From CAWDVH01 sp963805705 (GTDB lineage: Bacteria; Actinomycetota; Actinomycetes; Streptosporangiales; Streptosporangiaceae), in contig CAWDVH010000001.1 of the NCBI GenBank assembly GCA_963805705.1, positions 1,364,001 through 1,428,000 of the forward strand: a stretch of 64,000 nucleotides of DNA, in the 5' to 3' direction. Positions 42,926-51,354 of the stretch are shown piece by piece (position 1 is the first letter of the stretch; every line of letters begins with the position of its first letter). The translations under genes and the position numbers were made by a program. Under the pieces are notes generated by a model. The model was given only the letters and a program-made list of their open reading frames with translations, was not told the origin of the DNA and did not search any database.

Positions 42926-45499
42926 GTGGCCGACGTGAATACGCCAGACGCACCACCGGAGGGACACGACCGCACCGAGCCGGTGGATATCCAGGTCGAG
43001 ATGCAGCGCAGCTACATCGACTATGCGATGTCCGTCATCGTGGGCCGGGCGCTGCCCGATGTGCGGGACGGCCTCAAGCCCGTCCACACCCGCATCCTGT
43101 ACGCGATGTACGACGGCGGCTACCGGCCCGACCGCGGCTACTTCAAGTGCGCCCGCGTCATCGGCGAGGTGATGGGCAATTACCACCCGCACGGCGACAG
43201 CGCCATCTATGACGCGCTGGTCCGGCTCGCCCAGCCGTGGGCGATGCGGATGCCGCTGGTGGACGGCCAGGGCAACTTCGGCTCGCCCGGCAATGACCCG
43301 GCGGCCGCGCACCGGTACACCGAATGCCGGCTGGCCCCGCTGGCGATGGAGATGCTGCGGGACATCGACAAGGAGACCGTCGATTTCCGGCCGAACTACG
43401 ACGGCCGGTCCGCCGAGCCCGTGGTGCTGCCCAGCCGTTTCCCCAACCTGCTCGTCAACGGGTCGGAGGGCATCGCGGTCGGCATGGCGACCAAGATCCC
43501 GCCGCACAACCTGCGCGAGCTAGCGGACGGCGTTCAGTGGTTCCTGGAGAATTTCGGCGCCACCGACGAGGAACTGCTCGAGGCGCTGATCGAGCGGGTG
43601 AAGGGCCCGGACTTCCCGACCAAGGCGCTGATCGTCGGGCGCCGGGGCATCCAGGAGGCCTACCGCACCGGCCGCGGCTCGATCACCATGCGGGCGGTGG
43701 TCGAGGTCGAGGAGGACCGCAAGGGCCGCGCCTGCCTGGTCGTCACCGAGCTGCCCTACCAGGTCAACCCGGACAACCTGGCCCAGAAGATCGCTGAGCT
43801 GGTCCGTGAGGGCCGGGTGACCGGCATCGCGGACGTCAGGGACGAGACCAGCGGCCGGACCGGGCAGCGGCTGGTGATCGTGCTGAAGCGGGACGCGGTC
43901 GCCAAGGTCGTGCTGAACAACCTGTACAAGCACACCCAGCTGCAGGACACCTTCGGCGCGAACATGCTGGCCCTGGTCGACGGGGTCCCCCGGACCCTGC
44001 GGCTCGACCAGATGATCAGGTACTGGGTCACCCACCAGATCGACGTGATCGTCCGCCGCACTCGCTACCTGCTCCGCAAGGCACAGGAGCGGGCCCATAT
44101 CCTGAGTGCGCTGCTCAAGGCCATCGACCGGATCGACGCCGTGATCGCGCTGATCAGGGCCAGCTCGTCAGCCTCGGTCGCGCAGCAGGGCCTGATGGAC
44201 ATGCTGGAGATCGACGAGATCCAGGCCCGCGCCATCCTCGACATGCAGCTGCGCAAGCTCGCCGCCCTCGAGCGCCAGCAGCTGCTCGATGAGTACGAGG
44301 AGCTCATGGCCCAGATCGCCGGGTACGAGGCCATCCTCGCCTCGCCGGAGCGGCAGCGGCAGATCGTCGGCACCGAGCTGGGCGAGATCGTCGCCAAGTA
44401 CGGCGATGACCGGCGGACGCAGATCATCGCCTACGACGGCGACATGTCCATCGAGGACCTGATCGCCGAGGAAGATGTCGTCGTCACGATCACCCGCGGC
44501 GGCTATGCCAAGCGAACCAAGACCGACCTGTACCGGGCCCAGCGGCGCGGCGGCAAGGGCGTCCGGGGCGCGCAGCTGCGCACCGACGACATCGTCGAGC
44601 ACTTCTTCGTCACCACGACCCACCATTGGATCTTGTTCTTCACCAATAAGGGCCGCGTCTACCGGGCCAAGTCGTATGAGCTGCCTGATACGGCGCGGGA
44701 TGCTCGCGGGCAGCACGTAGCCAACCTGCTCGCGTTCCAGCCGGACGAGCGGATCGCCGAGGTCCTGGCCCTGCCGGACTACGAGGTCGCTCCCTACCTG
44801 GTGCTCGCCACGTCGTCCGGCCTGGTCAAGAAGTCCCGGCTGACCGACTTCGACTCGCCTCGGGCCGGCGGGATCATCGCGATTAACCTGCGCGAGGACG
44901 ATGAGGTCATCGCCGCGCGGCTGGTGTCCCCCGAGCACGACCTGCTGCTGGTGAGCAAGCATGCTCAGGCGATCAGGTTCCGCGCGAGCGACGAGGCACT
45001 GCGGCCGATGGGCCGCGCGACATCCGGCGTGATCGGGATGCGGTTCAGCAACGGTGACGAGCTGCTCGGCATGCACGTGGTCACGAACGGCGGGGACGTC
45101 CTCGTCGCGACCGGCGGCGGATACGCCAAGCGGACCCCCGCTGACCAGTACCCGGTACAGGGCCGGGGCGGCCGGGGCGTGCTGACCGCCAGGATCGTGG
45201 AGGCCCGCGGCGAGCTGATCGGGGCGCTGATGGTGCGGCCCGAGGATGAGGTATTCGCCATCACCTCGGCCGGCGGAGTGATCAGGACGTCGGCGGCCGA
45301 GATCAAGCTCTCGGGACGGCAGACCATGGGCGTCCGGCTGGTGAACCTGGCCGCCGGGCAGAGCCTGGTCGCGCTGGCGCGCAACGCGGAGGCACTGGAG
45401 CCTAACGGCGCGGACGATGCCGACGGCGAGCACGAAGGCGTGAGCGCCGCGGATGCGGGGAATGATCATGATCCGGAGGCTGATGGCCGCGACATGTAA
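42926..45499 (+). CDS. gyrA: DNA gyrase subunit A
   Basis: The DNA cleavage subunit of gyrase. The 857-residue protein starts at GTG 42926. It has VEMQRSYIDYAMSVIVGRAL, the quinolone-determining segment YHPHGDSAIYDALVRLAQPW with Ser92 and Asp96 (wild-type residues at E. coli positions 83 and 87), the catalytic Tyr131 in AHRYTECRLAP, and six C-terminal GyrA-box repeats including QRRGGKGVRG. An Asp/Glu/His-rich tail ends the protein. No resistance substitution is seen at the two main sites. Confidence 0.97.
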   Translation: MADVNTPDAPPEGHDRTEPVDIQVEMQRSYIDYAMSVIVGRALPDVRDGLKPVHTRILYAMYDGGYRPDRGYFKCARVIGEVMGNYHPHGDSAIYDALVRLAQPWAMRMPLVDGQGNFGSPGNDPAAAHRYTECRLAPLAMEMLRDIDKETVDFRPNYDGRSAEPVVLPSRFPNLLVNGSEGIAVGMATKIPPHNLRELADGVQWFLENFGATDEELLEALIERVKGPDFPTKALIVGRRGIQEAYRTGRGSITMRAVVEVEEDRKGRACLVVTELPYQVNPDNLAQKIAELVREGRVTGIADVRDETSGRTGQRLVIVLKRDAVAKVVLNNLYKHTQLQDTFGANMLALVDGVPRTLRLDQMIRYWVTHQIDVIVRRTRYLLRKAQERAHILSALLKAIDRIDAVIALIRASSSASVAQQGLMDMLEIDEIQARAILDMQLRKLAALERQQLLDEYEELMAQIAGYEAILASPERQRQIVGTELGEIVAKYGDDRRTQIIAYDGDMSIEDLIAEEDVVVTITRGGYAKRTKTDLYRAQRRGGKGVRGAQLRTDDIVEHFFVTTTHHWILFFTNKGRVYRAKSYELPDTARDARGQHVANLLAFQPDERIAEVLALPDYEVAPYLVLATSSGLVKKSRLTDFDSPRAGGIIAINLREDDEVIAARLVSPEHDLLLVSKHAQAIRFRASDEALRPMGRATSGVIGMRFSNGDELLGMHVVTNGGDVLVATGGGYAKRTPADQYPVQGRGGRGVLTARIVEARGELIGALMVRPEDEVFAITSAGGVIRTSAAEIKLSGRQTMGVRLVNLAAGQSLVALARNAEALEPNGADDADGEHEGVSAADAGNDHDPEADGRDM

Positions 45500-45626
45500 G
45501 GTGCAACGAAGCGCGGGGTAGCGGCGTCTTACAGATGCCGGCTCAGATGACAGTCAGGTCTCTGCGGACCCGGAACGCTCATCTGGGGATAACCTCGTGT
45601 CAGGGAACAGGCTGGAGGAGGACGGG

Positions 45627-46481
45627 GTGGACCACCGCGTAGAGCCACAGATGTGGCCGACCGACGGGGATGCTGAGGCGGCCGCCCCCGTGCCCGACGG
45701 CTATGGCCCTGGTCCTGACGGACCGGGCGAGGATGGCGGTTCTGCCGACTACCCGTCGTTCAACGGCACGATGAATCTTTCGCCCGGCGCTCCCGCCCAG
45801 CAGTCGGCCGGCGCCAGCGACCGGGGCCCGGCCCCGGCCGGCCCGGTGCCCCCGGCCGGCCCGGCGGCAAACGCGGAGAACGGCGCCGGACCGATGGTGC
45901 CGCCCTACCCCGCCAGCGTGACGCCGCAAGGACCGGCCACCCGGCTCACGGCGCCGTTCGCCATGCTGACCAAGTCCCGGACCAAGACCCCCAAGCCGCC
46001 TAGGCCGGCCAAGCCGCCGGCTCCGGCCAAAATCCCGAAGAAGCCGCTCCCGCGTCCGCAGCAGGCCCGCCCGGCCCCGGCGCCGCAGGCCGCCGCCGGC
46101 GCGGTCGGCTCGGCCCGCAAGGCGCAGCTCGTCCTGTCCCGGATCGAGCCCTGGTCGGTGATGAAGTTCAGCTTCATGATTTCCCTGGTGGGCTGGGTCG
46201 TGCTGTTCGTCGCCGTCGCCTTCATCTATTTCGTGCTGACCAGGATCGGCGTGTTCCACCAGATCGAGAAGACGGTCGGCCAGGTGACGTTCACCAAGGG
46301 GCACCCCGGGTCGAACGGGGCCAGCTGGTTCGCCGCATCGCGGGTCCTGGGCTACACGATGCTGGTCGGAGCGATCAACGTCGTGCTGATTACGGCGCTG
46401 GCCACCATCGGCGCGGTCGTCTACAACCTGGTGACGCATCTGGCCGGCGGGGTTGAGGTCACCCTGAAGGAGACCGACTGA
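45627..46481 (+). CDS. DUF3566 domain membrane protein
   Basis: The product is 284 residues from the GTG at 45627, which has GGAGGAGG five bases upstream; a GTG at 45597 is possible. About 170 Pro/Ala/Lys-rich residues precede the conserved domain, which runs from RKAQLVLSRIEPWSVMKFSF with two membrane helices: MISLVGWVVLFVAVAFIYFV and YTMLVGAINVVLITALATIG. It ends YNLVTHLAGGVEVTLKETD. DUF3566 proteins follow gyrA in most actinobacteria; function unproven. Confidence 0.9.
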   Translation: MDHRVEPQMWPTDGDAEAAAPVPDGYGPGPDGPGEDGGSADYPSFNGTMNLSPGAPAQQSAGASDRGPAPAGPVPPAGPAANAENGAGPMVPPYPASVTPQGPATRLTAPFAMLTKSRTKTPKPPRPAKPPAPAKIPKKPLPRPQQARPAPAPQAAAGAVGSARKAQLVLSRIEPWSVMKFSFMISLVGWVVLFVAVAFIYFVLTRIGVFHQIEKTVGQVTFTKGHPGSNGASWFAASRVLGYTMLVGAINVVLITALATIGAVVYNLVTHLAGGVEVTLKETD

Positions 46482-46547
46482 CCTTCCGGTCCCGGCTTGC
46501 GGTAACCTATCCCGGCACGCCTCGCCGCACCTGGCGGGGCATGCAGC

Positions 46548-46622
46548 GGGCCTGTAGCTCAGCTCGGTTAGAGCGCTTCCCTGATAAGGAAGAGGTCGGA
46601 GGTTCAAGTCCTCCCAGGCCCA
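46548..46622 (+). tRNA. tRNA-Ile (anticodon GAT)
   Basis: A 75-base cloverleaf: acceptor GGGCCTG with CAGGCCC, D-loop AGCTCAGCTCGGTTAGAGC, anticodon arm CTTCCCTGATAAGGAAG with GAT, and T-arm GGAGGTTCAAGTCCTCC. The discriminator is A, and CCA is not encoded. It follows gyrA-DUF3566 as in other actinobacteria, and its 3' part is the integration target described below. Confidence 0.95.
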
Positions 46623-46626
46623 CCCA
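46580..46626 (+). repeat. Integration target copy A (3' part of tRNA-Ile)
   Basis: These 47 bases, from CCTGATAAGG in the anticodon arm to CCCACCCA just past the acceptor, recur at 51293, 53723 and 56456 in the same orientation. This copy restores the functional tRNA, as is usual for tyrosine-integrase att sites. Confidence 0.9.
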
Positions 46627-46702
46627 CGAAGGCACAGGTCATAGCCCTCCTAGGCTGATATCGAGTCGGGTCAGCGCGCATCCTGAGTGACTAACTGCGT
46701 GG

Positions 46703-46830
46703 CTATGCATCCTCATGAAGCCCGAAGATGCGGTCCATGGCGCCGGCTCCGCTTTGCAGGACGGGCCGGATCTGCTTGCGGTAGACCAGCTCGGTCACGA
46801 CCGTGCTCTTATGGCCGACCAGCCGGGAGA
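46703..46830 (-). pseudogene. Tyrosine integrase, C-terminal fragment 1
   Basis: The minus strand reads FSRLVGHKSTVVTELVYRKQ, then IRPVLQSGAGAMDRIFG, then HEDA and stop. This is the end of an actinobacterial tyrosine recombinase, with the catalytic GH-x-S and the nucleophile Tyr in ELVYRKQ. Upstream of the fragment the similarity ceases. It ends about 77 bases from copy A, the normal int-att spacing. A near-identical fragment lies at 53837. Confidence 0.85.
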
Positions 46831-46864
46831 ACCTGTGGGTAGGCAGGGCGAGCAGAATGGCAGC

Positions 46865-47749
46865 ATGACGGATGGTCCTGATCGCTGGCACCGATGGCTG
46901 CTCGACGTGCGTTTCGGAGGCGATGCCGCCTGCCGGGAGAAGGATCTCGCCGAGTTTCTGTACCCGGTGCGCGATACGGTGCTGGACAAGGCACAGCTAG
47001 CACCCGGCGAGACACTGCTGGACGTCGGCACCGGTGATGGCCTCATCGCGTTCGGCGCACTAGAACGGCTCGGCCCGTCAGGGCGCGTGATCTTCTCCGA
47101 TATCTCCCAGGACCTGCTTGATCACTGCCGCGAAGCAGCCAGCGCCGAAGGACTGCTAGACCGGTGCCGTTTCGTGCTGGCTCCTGCCGATCGCCTGACC
47201 GCCGTCGCGGACGCATCGGTCGACGTGGTCACCACCCGGTCTGTGCTGATCTACGTGAAGGACAAGGCGCAGGTGATGCGCGAGTTCTACCGGGTACTGA
47301 AGCCCGGCGGGCGGGTAAGCCTGTTCGAGCCCATCAACGTGCTGATGTCCCTCGCCGATCCTGACCTGTTCGACGGCTACGACGTCACGCCGGTCAAGGC
47401 ACTGGCGGCCAGAGTTCAGGCGCTCTACGAGTCCATCCAGCCGCCCGGCGCTGATCCCATGGTCGACTTCGATGACCGGGATCTCGTGCGCCACGCTCAA
47501 GACGCCGGGTTCCCCGAGATCGATCTCGAACTGCGGGTCAGCGTGAAAGCCCGCAAGGAACCGGTGCCCTGGGAACGGTTCACGCGCATGTCGGGCAACC
47601 CGCTGATACCGACTTTCGAGGAAGCCCTGGACCGGGTGCTCAGCCCGGAGGAAGCCATCGAGTTCACCAGGCACCTCAGGCCTCTCGTGGAGTCCGGGGC
47701 CGCACTGGAACGCACGGCACTCGCCTACCTAACCGCCGCCAAGAGTTGA
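46865..47749 (+). CDS. SAM-dependent class I methyltransferase
   Basis: The 294-residue protein starts MTDGPDRWHRWLLDVRFGGD and has motif I ETLLDVGTGDGLIAFGALER, an acidic strand VIFSDISQDLLDHCREA, FVLAPADRLTAVADASVDVV and FYRVLKPGGRVSLFEPINVL. It is a Methyltransf_11-like enzyme; the substrate is unknown. I chose ATG 46865; the frame is open upstream only through integrase relic sequence. First cargo gene after tRNA-Ile. Confidence 0.88.
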   Translation: MTDGPDRWHRWLLDVRFGGDAACREKDLAEFLYPVRDTVLDKAQLAPGETLLDVGTGDGLIAFGALERLGPSGRVIFSDISQDLLDHCREAASAEGLLDRCRFVLAPADRLTAVADASVDVVTTRSVLIYVKDKAQVMREFYRVLKPGGRVSLFEPINVLMSLADPDLFDGYDVTPVKALAARVQALYESIQPPGADPMVDFDDRDLVRHAQDAGFPEIDLELRVSVKARKEPVPWERFTRMSGNPLIPTFEEALDRVLSPEEAIEFTRHLRPLVESGAALERTALAYLTAAKS

Positions 47750-47760
47750 TGCCTGACCCT

Positions 47761-47820
47761 AAGCGTGCCCGTGGCGTGCCCGATCAGACGGTGATCAGCG
47801 GTGAATCACGGTCACTCACG
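47761..47820. repeat. Diverged 57-60 bp repeat, copy 1 (copy 2 at 50884-50940)
   Basis: AAGCGTGCCCGTGGCGTGCC then CGATC...GTGATCAGCGGTGAATCACGGTCA closely resembles 50884-50940. Both copies begin within 20 bases of a cargo gene's stop codon. Weaker relatives are at about 49795-49855 and 61470-61525. They may be arm-type integrase sites or the remains of int-adjacent sequence. Confidence 0.6.
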
Positions 47821-47857
47821 GACACGCCACACAGGCGTCCACCTGCGGAAGTCCAGG

Positions 47858-48306
47858 TCAGGCCAGGAGCCAGCCCTCGCTGTCCACGATGAGGTGCCGG
47901 CCGCGGCCGGTGATCTTCTTCCCGCCGTGATAGCCGCTGGTTGCCTTGCCGACGGTGTCCGCGCACTTCACGATCTGGGAATCGATGATGCACCCGGTCG
48001 GCTCCGCCTCCCGGCCCTGGTGCCGGCGGAGCCTGTCCCGCAGTCGCGTCACCAGGCCCTGCGGCAGCCCGCGGGCATTCCACCGCTGGTAGAACGCGTA
48101 AACCGAGTCCCAGGGCGGGAAGTCGGCCGGCATGGCCCGCCACTCGATCCCGTTCCGCGTCACGTAGGCGATCGCGTCGACCATGGCCCGCAGGTCATGG
48201 GCCATCGGCGGCCGGCGGCTATGACCAGTTCCTTCATCACCGCCCTGACCTGCGGCTCCAGCACCTTCCACTGGCCGTCGGACAGGTCGGACGGATAGCG
48301 CGGCAC
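47858..48306 (-). pseudogene. IS5-family transposase, frameshifted and 3'-truncated
   Basis: One frame starts (GTG 48306) VPRYPSDLSDGQWKVLEPQV, and another continues MAHDLRAMVDAIAYVTRNGI, EWRAMPADFPPWDSVYAFYQ, CIIDSQIVKCADTVGKATSG and KKITGRGRHLIVDSEGWLLA. The IDSQ aspartate is the first DDE residue. The frame changes at about 48215-48225. Sequence stops after the second catalytic Asp region, so the C-terminal third is missing. A possible terminal inverted repeat GGCCCCTGG/CCAGGGGCC is at 48382-48390 and 48421-48429. Inactive relic. Confidence 0.85.
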
Positions 48307-48577
48307 GCGGTCATGGCACTGGCAGCCCTGTGACGGGCAGCGAGTGGCGAACTGCGGCGCGACAGGGTAAACAGGCACGCAGGCCCCTGGGCGCGGAGAT
48401 GACCAGACACCTCTCGGCTACCAGGGGCCGCTGCTTCACGCCCGCCACACCCGCCGACAGCAACCGCATCGATACGATCAGGGCCGCCCTGGGCCGCCAA
48501 CCCCCTCGGGTGCTCGTCTGGGGGACTGCCTGATCTGGGCAGCTGATGGCTGGGCTGGTGTCTGCGCCTGCTGCCTT

Positions 48578-49471
48578 CTACTGTTTCGGCAGCAGGGGGC
48601 GTGGAGGCGCTTGATGAGATCGCTGCCTCTTCACTACGGCACGGAGCACCGCGCCGAATTGGCCCGGTGCTTCCAGCCACGGGTCGTGCCCTGCGTCCGC
48701 GATGATGATGACCTCGCAGTCGAGCCGCGCCCCGAGACGTCGCAGGGCATCTGCGGGGCGGGTATCGCCGGCTCCGCCGATGATGACCGCGCCGGGAGGC
48801 AGGTGCCCGCGAAGTTCGTCCACGTGCGATTCGAGCGGGTCGGTTTTCTTGGCGGCGTTGAGCTGGGAGTTCATCACGTAGTTGACGGGCCGCTGCGTGC
48901 GGGCCGCGGCCAGCGCCCAGTCCCATGCGCGATCCCGGTCGGCGTGGTCGGTGAACCACGACAAGGTCAGGTACTCGGTCTCCTCGGCATCGGTGCGCGA
49001 TTCGATCGCATCGAGTTCATCGAGCCTGGCCTGCTGCCCGTCAGAGCGCCGTGCTCTTTGTGCTGCCCGGTCGGCTTCCCGCCATGGATCCAGGAAGGGC
49101 CCGGCGACCTGGATCAGCCCGGCCACGCGCCCGGGATGGGCGAGCATGAAGTAGCTGGCCATATTGGTTCCGAACGAATGTCCCATCAGGACGACCCGGT
49201 CGTGTCCCCACGCATCGAGCAGCAGTGCGAGGTCGCGGACGTGACGGGCGATCGTGTGCTTCCCCTCCCAGGGCGATCCGCCGGTGCCGCGCTGGTCGTA
49301 GCGATAGACCGGGCACAGGTCGTCGATGATGCCGGCGACCGGGGCGAGATAGTCGGGGACCCCTGGACCACCATGCACCATAACCACGGGAAGCCTCTGC
49401 GGGATCACCAAGCCTGCGATCCACGTGCACAGCTGCGCTCCGTCATCCATCTCGATCATCATCGCGGCCAT
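48578..49471 (-). CDS. Alpha/beta hydrolase (proline iminopeptidase-like)
   Basis: The 297-residue product contains VVMVHGGPGVPDYLAPVAGI (HGGPG oxyanion motif), VYRYDQRGTGGSPWEGK, the nucleophile elbow VVLMGHSFGTNMASYFM and a C-terminal catalytic His in IIIADAGHDPWLEAPGQFG. The pattern fits the S33 proline iminopeptidase group; the substrate is unknown. The start is uncertain: ATG 49471 (MAAMMIEMDDGAQL), with a GTG at 49486. No good ribosome binding site. It points away from the neighbouring cargo genes. Confidence 0.85.
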   Translation of the reverse strand: MAAMMIEMDDGAQLCTWIAGLVIPQRLPVVMVHGGPGVPDYLAPVAGIIDDLCPVYRYDQRGTGGSPWEGKHTIARHVRDLALLLDAWGHDRVVLMGHSFGTNMASYFMLAHPGRVAGLIQVAGPFLDPWREADRAAQRARRSDGQQARLDELDAIESRTDAEETEYLTLSWFTDHADRDRAWDWALAAARTQRPVNYVMNSQLNAAKKTDPLESHVDELRGHLPPGAVIIGGAGDTRPADALRRLGARLDCEVIIIADAGHDPWLEAPGQFGAVLRAVVKRQRSHQAPPRPLLPKQ

Positions 49472-49560
49472 GAGCGTGAGGCTAACCCGATCGACGTCAT
49501 GCAGACATCGCCGGGACTCGCTTACTCCAGAAGAGTGCACCCGACCTTTACCAACAGGCT

Positions 49561-49728
49561 CTTAGCGGTATCGGGGCAGTGACCAGCCTGCTTGCGCTAG
49601 GCGCCCTGGTGCTGAACGACGCGCTGGGATGGTGGTGGGCCGACCGGATCGCCGCACTCATCGTCGCAGCCGTGGCCGCCGCCGAAGCATGGCGTACGGC
49701 CCCAAAGCGAGGTGATCACCACGGATGA
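49561..49728 (+). pseudogene. Cation efflux (CDF) transporter fragment, C-terminal end
   Basis: The plus strand reads LSGIGAVTSLLALGALVLND, then ALGWWWADRIAALIVAAVAA, AEAWRTAPKRG and stop. This matches the sixth-helix region of CDF transporters (GWWWADPLA...). Nothing upstream extends it. Relic in the accessory region; 49729-49966 holds no gene. Confidence 0.6.
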
Positions 49729-49966
49729 GGTACAGCGGTGAAATGTGGCGGGCTGCCAGTCTGCATCGCCTGCCGCCAGAGATCGTCGTGCCATTAACGT
49801 GCCATTAACAAGGGTCATTTGCGGTATGTAGCGGTCACTCACGGGACGACCGCCAGCCCAGGTCAGTGCCGTTAGCCCAGCATGATACGGAGCTTTGCAA
49901 GCAGGTGATCAGGGAGCCAGATGTCGTCTTGTGCGGCGTTTCAGGTCTCTGGTTATGCTCGCCGGT

Positions 49967-50866
49967 ATGGACAGGTCCTATCAGATCACTGGGGCGGCTG
50001 ATGGCCGCGCACTTGCCTTTGCCGAGTGGGGTGACCTGAGCGGGCATCCGGTGTTTGCGCTGCACGGAACGCCGGGCTGCCGTCTGGATCGTCACCCGGA
50101 CGATGAGCTTGTCCGCTCGACCGGCGTCCGGGTGATCAGCTACGACCGGCCCGGCTACGGCGGCTCGGACCGGCACCGCGGCCGGGCTGTAGCCGATGCT
50201 GCCGGTGATGTTGCCGCTATCGCTGATCATCTGGGCATCGGGCAGTTCTCGGTCTATGGCGCCTCCGGCGGCGGCCCGCACGCCCTGGCCGTAGCCGCGC
50301 TGCTCGGCGACCGGGTCAGCCGGGCCGCCTGCATCGTGGGTGTGGCGCCGTTCGACGCGCTGGACGAGGGGTTCTTCACCGGGATGGACCCGGAGAACGT
50401 AAAGGAGTGGGGATGGGCGCTTCAGGGCGAGGAGCGCCTGGCCACCGAGCTGCCAGGGTCCGACCGGCGGTTGCGGGAACAAGTGATCACCGACCCGGCG
50501 ACGCTGCTCGACGGCTTTGATCTGCCCGAGGCCGACCGGGAGGTCCTGGGCCGCGCGGACCTGGCCGCGGTCATGCGCGAAGCCACGCTTGAGCAGACCC
50601 GCAACGGGATATGGGGATGGGCCGACGATGCTCTCGCCTTTGTCTCTTCGTGGGAGTTCGATCCGGCTGCCATAGCCGTGCCCACCCTGGTCTGGTACGG
50701 GACACAGGATGTCCTGACCCCTCCGGGCCACGGCGAGTGGATCGCCCGGACGGTGCCCGGAGCAGTCGTCAGACTGAACAACCTGGGGCACATGGGAGAT
50801 CCGGACGCTGATCTGATTGAGCGCCTTGCCTGGCTGACCCGCCCGGTCCCCGCTACGTCCCGCTGA
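49967..50866 (+). CDS. Alpha/beta hydrolase
   Basis: The 299-residue protein starts MDRSYQITGAADGRALAFAE and has FALHGTPGCRLDRHPDDELV, ISYDRPGYGGSDRHRGRAVA, the nucleophile elbow VYGASGGGPHALAVAALLG (G-x-S-x-G variant GASGG), the acid position TLVWYGTQDVLTPPGHGEW and the His in RLNNLGHMGDPDADLI. Typical of actinobacterial hydrolases of unknown substrate. It is followed by repeat copy 2. Confidence 0.87.
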   Translation: MDRSYQITGAADGRALAFAEWGDLSGHPVFALHGTPGCRLDRHPDDELVRSTGVRVISYDRPGYGGSDRHRGRAVADAAGDVAAIADHLGIGQFSVYGASGGGPHALAVAALLGDRVSRAACIVGVAPFDALDEGFFTGMDPENVKEWGWALQGEERLATELPGSDRRLREQVITDPATLLDGFDLPEADREVLGRADLAAVMREATLEQTRNGIWGWADDALAFVSSWEFDPAAIAVPTLVWYGTQDVLTPPGHGEWIARTVPGAVVRLNNLGHMGDPDADLIERLAWLTRPVPATSR

Positions 50867-50883
50867 CAGCAACAGCGGCAGCA

Positions 50884-50940
50884 AAGCCGTGCCCGTCGCG
50901 TGCCCGATCGGAGGGTGACCGGCGGTGCATCACGGTCATC
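50884..50940. repeat. Diverged 57-60 bp repeat, copy 2, and the empty stretch after it
   Basis: AAGCCGTGCCCGTCGCGTGC and GGCGGTGCATCACGGTCA mirror copy 1 at 47761. From here to 51292 I see no gene; open frames crossing this stretch are read-through of tRNA and integrase relics. Confidence 0.6.
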
Positions 50941-51292
50941 TGCAGGCACGGCTCAGTCCCGCCAGCGCAGAAGCACGTCAGAGCAGACGCGAACGATCTT
51001 TGCCAGCAGGGGGTCAACCGGGTGAGGCTGAGTAACCAACTGAGTAACGATCCCACCGGCCGCGAGGGTATGCCCGTGGACGCAGGCGGACGGTCGCGCC
51101 AAGGCCAGGCACCCAGCGCCGCAAGGCGGCGGGGCAAGGACCTGGCTTCGGGACGAAGAGGCCGCAGCGCGAGTAGCTGAGTGCCTAACTGTGTGACAAC
51201 CGCGGTGGCGGTCGGCACAACAGTGGACGTTCGCGGACAAGAAGGCCAGCTCAGGGATCGAATTGAGGGTGATGGTGGATGCCTTCGGTTTG

Positions 51293-51339
51293 CCTGATAA
51301 GGAAGAGGTCGGAGGTTCAAGTCCTCCCAGGCCCACCCA
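51293..51339 (+). repeat. Integration target copy B (tRNA-Ile 3' fragment)
   Basis: Identical over 47 bases to 46580-46626. Its left flank (GTTTGCCTGATAAGG) and right flank (CCCAGGTCACAG) match copy D at 56456 rather than the true tRNA, so B and D look like a pair. Confidence 0.92.
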
Positions 51340-51354
51340 GGTCACAGACACGGC

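Noticed and set aside
40912..42975. 687-codon minus-strand frame across gyrB
   Set aside because: Antisense to a fully conserved gyrB; composition is typical of a frame shadow in high-GC DNA.
42926..45499. Possible quinolone-resistance changes in GyrA
   Set aside because: The key positions are Ser92 and Asp96, the wild-type residues; nothing unusual is seen.
49561..49728. CDF fragment considered as a complete small gene
   Set aside because: It starts mid-domain without a start codon or ribosome binding site and contains only the last membrane segment.
50953..51340. Protein tails reading WVGLGGLEPPTSSLSG and WAWEDLNLRPLPYQAN on the minus strand
   Set aside because: These peptides are translations of the reverse of the tRNA-Ile fragment and appear at every copy; they are read-through artefacts, not protein domains.
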